DNA of 64,000 nucleotides from contig JASWJB010000153.1 in the NCBI GenBank assembly GCA_032433595.1, forward strand, positions 32,928 through 96,927, in the 5' to 3' direction. The position numbers were made by a program, and so were the translations under genes. The notes beneath the pieces are model-generated. The model was not told the origin of the DNA. It saw nothing but the letters and a program-made list of their open reading frames with translations, and ran no database searches. This document shows positions 55,801 through 64,000 of this stretch, piece by piece (positions within the stretch are counted from its first letter, which is position 1; each line of letters starts with the position of its first letter). Origin of the DNA: Conoideocrella luteorostrata. Taxonomy: Eukaryota; Ascomycota; Sordariomycetes; Hypocreales; Clavicipitaceae.

Positions 55801-56312
55801 TTCATCGTCGTCATATTGACTTGTGAGATCTGATGCCTCTTACAAAGCCTTTACGTTGCGAGATTTAAGCCGTTTCAACAAGATCGTCAGATTGACTGAA
55901 TGTCTGACGGTTCAAAAAACTCCTGTACGTCTTGCGGGATTTGAACTTTTCAACAGGCTTGTCAACTAACTGGCGATATCCGATGCCTCTCGCAGCCTGT
56001 ATGTCTTCCGAGATTGGAACCTTTTCGTCGAACTCGTTAGCTGACTTGCGATACCAGATTGCCTCTTGCAGCCTGTACATCTTCCGAGAATAAAGCCTTC
56101 CAACGAACTCCTTGCAGCCTGTACGTCTCCCGAGATCTGAGCCTTCTCAACGAGATTGACCTACAATGTCTGATGTTTCAATAGCGCCTGTACGTCTTCC
56201 AAGAATTTTAACGAGCTCGTTAGATCGACCTGCGATATTAGATACCTGTACGACTTCCGAGATTTGAGCCTTTCAACGAGCTTGTTAACTGGCTTTCGAT
56301 ATCTGATACCTT
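55801..56312 (+). repeat. Composite repeat copy I, U array
   Basis: About seven units. The array ends abruptly where the NADAR-like segment begins. Confidence 0.7.
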
Positions 56313-57310
56313 GTGCACGTCAATGCCATCTCCCTCCTCGCTAGCCTTCTCGTTGTCGCTCCTGCTCACCTCTTTCTATCCTTGTCCACGTTAATAGTAG
56401 TGGACTCTGTCTCGCTCAAGTTGCCGTTGGTCTTCTTGTGCAGGACTGAGGACGAGTACGGGGTGCTGAGCCAGTGGTACATCTCAGTCCTGGCGTGGGA
56501 TGGGAAGTCGTTGAAGAGCACCGAGCAGTACATGATGTACAGGAAGGCCGAGACCTTTGGCAACTTCAAGGTAATAATGTCCAGAATTGTCAGCGGGTTC
56601 GGGCTACACCCGGCGGAGCACAAGAAGATGGGCAGGATGGTGAGGAACTTTGTTTGACCCAACAACCCCGAGTATATGCACATCGTCATCGCGTGGAACC
56701 TCTGCAAGTTCACGCAGAGTGATGCTCAGGGACCTCTTGATTAGCACCGGCCAGAAGATCTTGGTGGAGAGCAGTCTAACCGACAGGATCTGGGACATTG
56801 GGTACACGAATGAGAACGCCTCGGCGAACATGTCCTAAGAGCTGGGGGTCAGAACAAGCTGGACAAGGCCCTGATGGTGGTGAGGGACACGATAGCACAC
56901 AAATCCATGGAGATGAACTCGCGGCTGTTCATGAGCGCCTCTGAGCTCGGGGACACGAGGATAAACGCTAACACCAACAACACATTCGAGAACATTGCGA
57001 CGAACGTGAAGGAGCAGTCAACATGGTCATTGAAGAGAAAATGGGGTCCGAGAAGGACCAGTTGCTCATCGTCTCCGGGTTGACCTCCGCTATCATGGGC
57101 GCATACCCGCTCAGCGACCTGAACATCCGCATCGTTAGGTCCAGGACTAGCATCGACAGGCTAGACATAATCGTGGACACGGGCTAGGTCATTATCTCGA
57201 GCTGGATCGAGTCCTGGGACAACATTAGTTTACTGACGTCTCGTTCAGGTTGGCAAAGAACAACACGAGGATCATTCTGGTCACTGACGTACCCCTGGCC
57301 CGCAAGTGCT
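56313..57310 (+). pseudogene. Decayed NADAR-domain (YbiA-like N-glycosidase) gene with distinctive codon use
   Basis: The NADAR fold can be followed across frames: EYGVLSQWYISVLAW, TEQYMMYRKAETFGNF, HPAEHKKMGRMVRNF, then an in-frame TGA where a Trp is expected, NLCKFTQSDA, a frameshift, LRDLLISTGQKILVE, TDRIWDIGYTNENA, another break, GQNKLDKALMVVRDTI. Related enzymes cleave the N-glycosidic bond of riboflavin intermediates or ADP-ribosyl groups. Downstream, in changing frames, come VNMVIEEKMGSEKDQLLIVS and SDLNIRIVRSRTSIDRLDII, which I cannot assign and which may belong to the same protein or a neighbour. Codons end mostly in G or C and arginine is mostly AGG, unlike neighbouring genes, so an outside origin is possible. 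Cut off by the LTR-A element at 57323. Confidence 0.72.
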
Positions 57311-57322
57311 GGAGCTTGGATC

Positions 57323-57525
57323 TGTTGGAATATCGCCGCCAAGCACACAACAAGAGCACGGATATCGTCACGTGGTCACCTTTCGGCCACCCTATTTATA
57401 CGGGTATCGTAGGCATCATAGCTTGACTTCTTCTTCCCTTCTTAGATAACAGATTTAACTATTATTGAATATATTGTATTTGAAGCCGATGATCATGATC
57501 ATTGCACAACCCTGTGCAACCCACA
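57323..57525 (+). repeat. 5' LTR-A of the gag-only element
   Basis: TGTTGGAATATCGCC to CAACCCACA. It is followed by CTAATCAGTGG, which gives no obvious tRNA match. Confidence 0.93.
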
Positions 57526-58124
57526 CTAATCAGTGGTAAATTGCACCCTTACCACTAAGAATACCGCAGATCAGCAAGGTTGTCAGAAGAGACGGCATTT
57601 TCCAGCACATCACTTTGAAGCCATTCACTTGGTGTATATTATTTGTTCTCTACTGGAAGACCCGTGCTAACGAGGCTATCACGACTTACATCCAGCTACT
57701 GCAGCTGCCTAAGGAGACCCGCGAGAACCTCGAATCTGCAGATGAATGTTACTACGTGCGATAAATATCCTATCTACGTAAATATTACACAAGCTCGCAG
57801 AGCGTCCATCACGCATTCCACATCCCTGATTTTACCCTTCTTTTTTTTCCCTTCAAAAGTGGGAGACGTACGGTATATCCTACCAACGGCGTCTATCACG
57901 CAATTTTACGTTATCCACCTTCTTTTATATCTATTCTCCACAATCGTACGATTCGTATAATATCTTCCTATTATTAAAGAGGTCATTTGATCACTTTATC
58001 CACCTTCTTTTTAGCTTATATCCACTCTTGTGTTATTTCTTCCCTTCTCCTCTTATGTGTGTTGGTCGCGTACACACTTTAGCTTTAAGCCACTAAGCCA
58101 CATTGTATTGTTATTCTTATCACA

Positions 58125-59699
58125 ATGCCTTCCCCTAGTCCCTCACGGGCATCTAGTCCCCAACAATCCGTTGATTTCACTGCAATTGTGCCGATTCCAC
58201 GGAAGCTCCTCTCACACGTTGACTCCACCACATGGGGCAACCGTGCAGGCTTCCACCCGGAAAGTGAGGAAATCACAGAGCAGCAGATAGGGTCCTTTAT
58301 TGGATTTTCTATTAAATGCTATCATAACGAGAACCTCACTGGATAGCACCTATGGCAGGACTTCTAACGTGACTTTAAAGATTAGCCAGAGGAGACCTTC
58401 TCTAAGGCATCTACAACAGTGAAGAAATACCTCCGCGAATACCTTCAATCACACGGTGTTTTTATTGAGGAAGATGGCAATCTAATTAGCAAGAACCTCG
58501 CAGCGATTGCTCAATAATCTACCTTCCGATTCTGGTCCCCTGACGATATTAAGAAAATCACCTCACGGAGCAAGACCTTCCAAGACCTTGTACGAGACCC
58601 TGGCTTCCTTGGAGATATCCAAATTCCTTCACAAGCCACTTAAAGGCTCACTCCTGCACCTATTCCTGCCCGTACGCACACACATAGCCCTATTCCTAAC
58701 CCTGACCCTGCCACTATTCCTACCCCTAGTCACATGCCTTCTCCAAAGCAGCTTACGGACCTTACAAAGTTATACACAGAGGATATAAAATTTAGCGGCG
58801 AGAAGTATGATATTCTTGATCACAAGGTTCAAGTCTTCCGGTATAGCTGCCAATAAGTCGGAATTCCGGAATCTCAGCTCACTGGCGCACTCTCCACGAT
58901 GCTCAAGGGGAGAGCCTGTACCTTCTTCTTTAATCAAATATGCGGCGTACAACAATAATCACAAGGCCTCAAGCCTATGATTCAACGCCTTAAGCAGTAA
59001 TTCGAGACTAAAGAGATGCGACAGGCCTATCTAGCTGAATGGCGCGATATAACCCTGCCATAGCTAATTCGTACGCACCCTGACAAGAAAAAGGCAGAAT
59101 GCCTTGAATTGCTCTTCACCCGGCTTACCCAAATCCAACAAGCGATATCTACAGCGCATCAGTCAGATAAAGCTCTTCGTGATCAAGTGCTTAGTGCCTG
59201 CCGCGGCGTTAAGGAATGTGAGCTCTGCCTCTTTAACCTAGCACCTACGTACGAAGGAGTCTGTCACTAGCTTCGCAACGCAATTGGAATTGCCTCACAT
59301 AAGCAAGATCAGCAGCAGTAGTATCAATTCCTAGCTGGACAACCTGAACACGAGCAATTCTGGACTGACAGAAGGTACAATAATCGCGACCGGAACCCTC
59401 ACTCAAATCCACGTGGAAGAAGCACCTATACGGAAAAGTGCTATATCTGCAAGAAGGAAAAATGTTAGTCAACAAGGCACCCACTTGAAGAGAGGCAACA
59501 AGCCTATCAACGCTTTAAGCAGCGGCAGCATAAACAAGATCAAGACCACCTATTCCACATATATACTGACTTCCTCGCGTGGTACAAAGGCCCTGAAGAT
59601 CTAGATATCTAGGAACCTGAAGATAAGTCCTATAGCCGGTATCTGGCCTACCTTGCGGAAAAAGGCGATCTCACGGACAAAGATGACGATCACTGGTGA
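58125..59699 (+). pseudogene. Copia gag with nonsense codons only
   Basis: ATG at 58125 and TGA at 59697 lie in the same frame, 525 codons apart, interrupted by many TAG/TAA codons. Both ends are recognisable in that frame, so I infer no net frameshift. The N terminus reads TTWGNRAGFHPESEEITEQQ. Near the C terminus, EKCYICKKEKC then STRHPLEERQQAYQRF is the atypical C-X2-C-X4-C-X4-H zinc knuckle of fungal copia Gag, with its Trp codon turned to TAG. Loss by CAG/CAA-to-TAG/TAA and TGG-to-TAG fits RIP at CpA on both strands. It cannot make full-length Gag. Confidence 0.82.
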
Positions 59700-59799
59700 C
59701 AAGTAAGGAAGGAATCGCGGGACCGGAATAGCTTCAATTACATAGATATACGATAGTCACTGCTTGGCGCGAATAGCTTCAAAAAGAAGAGATTGCCAG

Positions 59800-60002
59800 T
59801 GTTGGAATATCGCCGCCAAGCACACAACAAGAGCACGGATATCGTCACGTGGTCACCTTTCGGCCACCCTATTTATACGGGTATCGTAGGCATCATAGCT
59901 TGACTTCTTCTTCCCTTCTTAGATAACAGATTTGACTATTATTGAATATATTGTATTTGAAGCCGATGATCATGATCATTGCACAACCCTGTGCAACCCA
60001 CA
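59800..60002 (+). repeat. 3' LTR-A of the gag-only element
   Basis: Differs from the 5' LTR at a single base. Followed by the GGATC duplicate. Confidence 0.93.
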
Positions 60003-60594
60003 GGATCCTCTTTCGACAGGGGCATGGGCAGGCGGTTAAAGGTCTATATCGGCGCAATGGGCGTTAGTTTTCATTTCGAATGATGGAGAACAAAATTCTA
60101 TGCGTGCGAAAATGTCGGTCGGTCGAGGCAATGCTAACCGTTTTCGTTCAAGCTCTCTAGCGACATTTCTCACTAACTCTCCTTCAATCAGCCACCGTGC
60201 CAACCGCATTGGGCCATCTCGCAAAGCAGACTGCTGATTGACGCGAATTACGAGGCATACACCACTAGCTCCGTATCGCTCCAACCAAGCCCTGTTTATT
60301 GCACCCCGGGCGCTGCGACATCTGTCAACTTGAATATTCGTTGCGCCATAGCGCAAAAGTGTGAGCTCACTATATGTCTTTCTTTTTCTTTTTTTTTTTT
60401 TAAACCAACACTTATATACCCTTGCTAGATATATTTAGAATAATTATACTTTAACACGCCGCGACTCCGTAAATCGCGGCCATCGCAAATATTTAGCAAC
60501 TCATTTCATCCAGCCCAAGGCCCACTGCCAATAGAACACCAACCCCAACCCCCCGCTATTCGGCAAAGTCTGGCATCACATTGCATTCATAACA
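60003..60594. other. Unassigned region with a small head fragment
   Basis: A minus frame at 60036-60356 (ARWLIEGELVRNVARELERK) is open for 106 codons but not recognised, and overlaps a composite-head scrap at 60265-60320 (CCGTATCGCTCC, CACCCCGGGCGCTGCG). A T-rich run lies at about 60385-60400. Confidence 0.4.
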
Positions 60595-60784
60595 ACATCA
60601 GCGGCAGCGGCATCATCATCATTAGCAGCATCATCATCATCAACGGCGGCATTATGATCATCATCATCATTTATCAGCTAATTTTTCCCCCTCCCAACCA
60701 TTACTCTCGTGACCAGAATCTTCACCTGTGGCCATCATCATCGTCATCATCATCAATAGCAACTGACTTTTCCGTCTTCAGGCC
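60595..60784 (+). repeat. Composite repeat copy J, T module
   Basis: AACATCAGCGGCAGCGGC and ATCATCATC tracts with CTCTCGTGACCAGAATC and CTGTGGCCATCATCATCG spacers. Confidence 0.7.
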
Positions 60785-60917
60785 GCTACTTCCGTGACCG
60801 TCTTCCGATATTTGAACCTTTTAACGAGCTCGTTACATTGACCCTGCGATCTGATGCTTCCTGCAGCGCCTGTACGTCTTCCGACATTTAAACCTTTCGA
60901 CGGGCTCGTCAAGTAAT
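60785..60917 (+). repeat. Composite repeat copy J, two U units
   Basis: CTTCCGATATTTGAACC, ACGAGCTCGTTACATTG, ATCTGATGCTTCCTGCAG; ends at a candidate LTR. Confidence 0.7.
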
Positions 60918-61167
60918 TGTTGGGGTTGTTAAATAGGATACTAGACTTGATACATAGATTATTAGTATTAGGTATTATTGTAGGGGTTATAAGACGTAAG
61001 ATGCATGTAAGTAAAGTAAAGCAAAGCATAAGTTAGATCTTTGGTAATTATAAGGTTGTTATTCTCTTTATTTACTAACAGGCTGGACTAAACCTTATAT
61101 ATATCGAGTCTGTTACGTGAGTAACCCAAGGGACCTGTGCTAGCTAAAGCTATCTTGATACGTAACA
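60918..61167 (+). mobile_element. Candidate LTR of an unassigned family
   Basis: TGTTGGGGTTGTTAAATAGG to TCTTGATACGTAACA, 250 bp, with CTTATATATATCG inside. TG..CA ends fit an LTR but the flanks (GTAAT / TCGTG) are not duplicates and no second copy is in the window. Confidence 0.4.
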
Positions 61168-62097
61168 TCGTGGCGGTATACACACCTCTTCTCACCCCTT
61201 CATAAGCACATGCTTGAGGTTCAATGTCTATTCTCAAGTGACCAATGCCATTTAATACCCCCTTGGCACGTTTCTGTTATCTGACTTTAAACATTTCTCC
61301 GCTCATAATGGATAAAGAGTTTCCGCTTCGTACAACTCTAATCTGCCCTGTTGCAAAAATGTGGTAACTAGTAAAATTGTCAGGCTACATACAACAAACC
61401 CCGTAATTACATCCCAATCACCTTGAAAGGCAATATTCCTCAACTTGCCAATTGCGTTTATTCGCGCTCACCTACCTGGCGTGTCCAACGGACTTGGGAT
61501 GTTGGAACGAGTTTTCAACCTACGAACCAAAATCAGGCTCACCTCAGCCTCCCTCCACCTTCTCTAGACCCAGTTGTTTACAGGCTGCCCTCTTGTGGGC
61601 TTGTTGGATCTATTGACTTGGATGTATTAAATGCACCCATCAAGGGTGGCAGCGGGGACGTCAACATCTCGCCTTTAGAGGTCACAAGCGCGCAGAAAGT
61701 CGAATGGCAGGCAGGTAGAGGCAAGAAGCAGAGATCTCGTGGAGCCCATAGATAGCACGATTGTCAGCGGTAGGTGAAACTGTACTCCGTACAAGCATGC
61801 ATCGATTGTCCGCATAAAAGCCGGGCTAGTGCCGACCAGTTAATCTCAAAAACGTTTATTAGAGACCACTTCCACACATGCATGGCACAAGCACAATGTA
61901 GCTTTTGTGGGACGAACAATGTGCTAAACAGATTTGTTTTCCGGAGATGGAATTCCAGGTTGGTAGGAGTTCCGCATGAAACGATGAAACAACCCGCAAC
62001 CTTGTAACGACGTTTAGCCGATAACCGGATGCTAGCTAACCAGCTCGCCCGGCGGTTGCGGTCCACAGTTCTTCTCTCTTATTGTTTCTTCACAAGC
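61168..62097. other. Upstream region of the kinase gene
   Basis: A forward frame at 61423-61755 (GLVGSIDLDVLNAPIKGGSG) lacks an ATG and a family match. Otherwise nothing is supported. Confidence 0.4.
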
Positions 62098-62191
62098 GAC
62101 AAGATGTGTCACGAAAATCGGCGTAGCCAGAGGCGCCTTTCATGTGTAGTTATGACCCTTACATAGGGTCATATTTTCCTGTGACAAGATG
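62098..62191. mobile_element. Short insertion with 9-bp direct repeats and a hairpin
   Basis: 76 bp (62107-62182) between direct repeats GACAAGATG (62098-62106, 62183-62191). It contains a perfect hairpin, ATGACCC-TTACATA-GGGTCAT, and imperfect inverted ends (CACGAAAAT / ATTTTCCTGTG). Possibly a hAT-type MITE in the 5' region of the kinase. Confidence 0.45.
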
Positions 62192-62305
62192 ACTTTTGGG
62201 CCGCACAAGATTGCGGCTCCCCATCGCATTCAAGGACTACTACTGGCTACCAGCCGAAGTCCATCTCAATTCGGCTCCGCAAGTCACACGCGCCTTTTAT
62301 TCCAT

Positions 62306-63755
62306 ATGCCGTTCAGACCCCTCGTCTCGTCCATGCTCGGGAGGATGAAGTCTTCTTCAGTGTCGCATTCAATTCAAGTACCAGAGACGCTTCCCCTGGA
62401 CGTCCCCGTTGACGAAGAGAACGTGCCACGCTACAATCCAGAGGCTTTCTACCCTGCGAACCCGGGAGACGTTCTGGATGGTAGATTTGAACTGCTGGCT
62501 AAACTCGGCTGGGGAACATCATCCACTGTCTGGCTTGCCCGTGATAACGAGTGGTACCTTGTCATTTCCCCGTGCACCTATCTTTCTTTTATCTTCCTCC
62601 ACCCTTCGACTTGATTTTATTTCAACTCTCATCTACGCTTATGCTCCATCAGTAGCTAACACCATGGCTCCTAGGAAGCGTGGGACAAAGCCGAATAAGT
62701 ATGTCGCCATCAAGATCTGTACTCGTAGTATCGTGCAAAACGAGAGCCCGCACGAGTTGGATATTTCCATCCACCTCTCCTCGGCCAAATCACAACACCG
62801 CGGACGTGCCATTTTAGGGACAGCTATTGAGAGCTTCGGGTTAGATTCACCCGCGGGCTCGTCGCACCTGGCCTTGGTTTTTGAACCCATGAGGGAACCG
62901 CTTTGGTTATTTAGGAGGCGCATCATGGGCCAAGATAAGGCCATGCGTCCATGGATGCCTCTAGTAAAGGGGTATATCCAGATTCTCCTGGAGGGGCTTG
63001 ATTTCTTACACGAAGAAGGCCACATCACCCATACCGGTACGCTGCCATCACCTCTCACGTCTTTACCTTGCAAGTGCTTACTTGATTGACTCCGCCGCCC
63101 CCAGACCTAAAACTCGACAATATCATGGTCACCTTCGAAGACCAGTCTGTTATTGAAGAATATGTCCAAGGACAGAGACGTAACCCAATGGCCCGAAAGA
63201 CAATCGGAAATCGGACAGTGTACAGGTGCCATAATAACTTTGGAGATATTGATGGCACGGAGGGATTGAAGAATATGTACCCGAAGATCACCGACTTTGG
63301 CCTGGCGCAGCGGATCGACACACCCGGACCCCATATTCATCCGATACAACCTGACGATTGCCACGCCCCTGAGGTGATTCTAGGGGTTGGATGGTCTTGT
63401 AGCGCCGATATATGGAACTTTGGCATCATGGTAAGTGCTTCCCGAGTTTGAGCGGTTCGCTCTGCTCTTCATCACCTAATGAATGGATGGAGCATGAACC
63501 TCGCAGTGCGGTCGTTGATTGTAGTAAATAATAGGTTTGGGACCTCCTCGCGGGTCAAGGGCTTTTCCAGCAGAGCGACTCACATTCATATTCCCCAACA
63601 GAGCACCTGGCGGAGATGATCGCCTTGCTCGGCCCTGTGCCGCCCAAGCTGATACAACGCGAGAAAGGCATGCGACAATGGCAGTGGAGTCCCAGGGTAC
63701 GGAATGCTCGCGGCGAATTGTCCAGCAACGTTGTCGAGTTTTACGGAGGCCCATT
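62306..63755 (+). pseudogene. SRPK-like protein kinase interrupted by LTR-D
   Basis: Exons 62306-62553, 62675-63036, 63105-63430 and 63535-63755, with GT-AG introns of 121, 68 and 104 bases that restore frame exactly. ATG at 62306 is chosen; an in-frame ATG at 62189 is possible. Motifs: YNPEAFYPANPGDVLDGRFE, glycine loop LGWGTSSTVWLARD, lysine in KYVAIKI, catalytic loop HITHTDLKLDNIMV (HTD for HRD, as in SR-protein kinases), DFGLAQ, and CHAPEVILG. Residues up to VVEFYGGPF are present; the C-terminal helices should follow but LTR-D begins at 63756. SRPK-like genes are often expanded in ascomycetes. The kinase domain is nearly complete, but the end is replaced by LTR sequence. Whether the gene resumes beyond the window is unknown. 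Confidence 0.88.
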
Positions 63756-64000
63756 TGTCACAGGAAGCATTCCTCACAACCAATGCACGATGCACTTAAT
63801 ATCACCGAAAACACACAATGCGACCGGAATTATTCAACATCGTCGGAAGCATTCAAATTCAACAGAATCGTATGACCGGAAGCAGTCAATATCGTCAAAA
63901 TTGAACGATGCCGAGGAATGCGCCCCGCACGAGGAATTCAACATCACCGGAAACGGACGATATCGCCGGAATCCTACGATATCGTCAGAATCAATGGAAT
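63756..64000 (-). mobile_element. LTR-D, running off the window
   Basis: Starts TGTCACAGGAAGCATTCC and matches the reverse complement of 835-1079 almost throughout, with one short extra segment (about 63975-63990). Its other end, and any target duplicate, lie outside the window. Confidence 0.85.

Larger units (their letters stand above)
57323..60002 (+). mobile_element. Young gag-only copia element (LTR-A family)
   Basis: 2,680 bp with two 203-bp LTR-A copies differing at one base (ATTTAAC / ATTTGAC), flanked by perfect duplicates GGATC (57318-57322, 60003-60007). The interior has a gag-length frame but no protease, integrase or reverse transcriptase, so the element is non-autonomous or internally deleted. 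Near-identical LTRs suggest recent movement with pol supplied by another copy. Confidence 0.92.

Noticed and set aside
1..64000. Giant mobile element of the Starship type bounded by the inverted LTR-D copies
   Set aside because: No DUF3435 tyrosine recombinase was seen, and the terminal sequences are ordinary solo-LTR copies, one of them with its own 5-bp duplicate.
1..64000. tRNA, rRNA or telomeric repeats
   Set aside because: None was noticed by eye. A covariance-model scan would be needed to exclude tRNAs.

Overview
The window looks like transposon-rich, accessory DNA of a filamentous ascomycete (Pezizomycotina). The signs are short GT-AG introns (49-121 bases), a HET-domain protein with ankyrin repeats, SRPK-like and APH-like kinases, a fungal-specific transcription-factor domain, Ty3/gypsy and Ty1/copia LTR elements, and heavy C-to-T/G-to-A decay of one retroelement that matches repeat-induced point mutation (RIP). 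Few genes look intact: an asparaginase-II family protein (38735-39778) and a two-exon secreted protein with heptapeptide repeats (43941-44582). All other recognised genes are broken by LTRs, frameshifts, stops or truncation.

Layout. 1-2840: a coding remnant split by a solo LTR, then a broken APH-family kinase. 3060-18150: several copies of an unusual composite repeat with three ordered modules: a G/T-rich head (H), an ATC/AGC trinucleotide tract (T), and arrays of a 75-bp unit (U). One T tract is interrupted by a complete, RIP-destroyed Ty3/gypsy chromovirus (4708-11816, target duplication GCGAC). 18154-22718: a scrambled copia element that encloses a partial copy of rpn8 (26S proteasome subunit), which carries two further solo LTRs. 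24124-25854: a broken subtilisin-type protease. 26355-34680: more H-T-U copies, with a patchwork of gene fragments (APH kinase, monocarboxylate transporter, Mis6/CENP-I) at 28171-29297. 34895-37520: HET-ankyrin gene cut by a solo LTR. 38735-45393: a gene-bearing island (asparaginase, transcription-factor remnant, secreted protein). 45597-48577 and 51735-56312: more composite copies, each starting as a head-to-head inverted pair, separated by an aspartic-protease fragment. 56313-57310: a decayed NADAR-domain gene with distinctive codon use. 57323-60002: a young gag-only copia element whose LTRs differ at one base. 62306-63755: an SRPK-like kinase cut by an LTR that runs off the right edge.

LTR families are named here for convenience. 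LTR-A is copia (ends TGTTGGAAT and CAACCCACA). LTR-B ends CTTCCTACA. LTR-C is copia with a half-tRNA-iMet primer site. LTR-D has ends TGTCACA and TGTGACA. LTR-G is the gypsy LTR. At least ten solo copies have perfect 5-bp target duplications, several of them inside composite repeats or genes, so the insertion order can be read: genes and composite repeats first, then LTR insertions. All identifications come from reading the sequence; no database search was possible.
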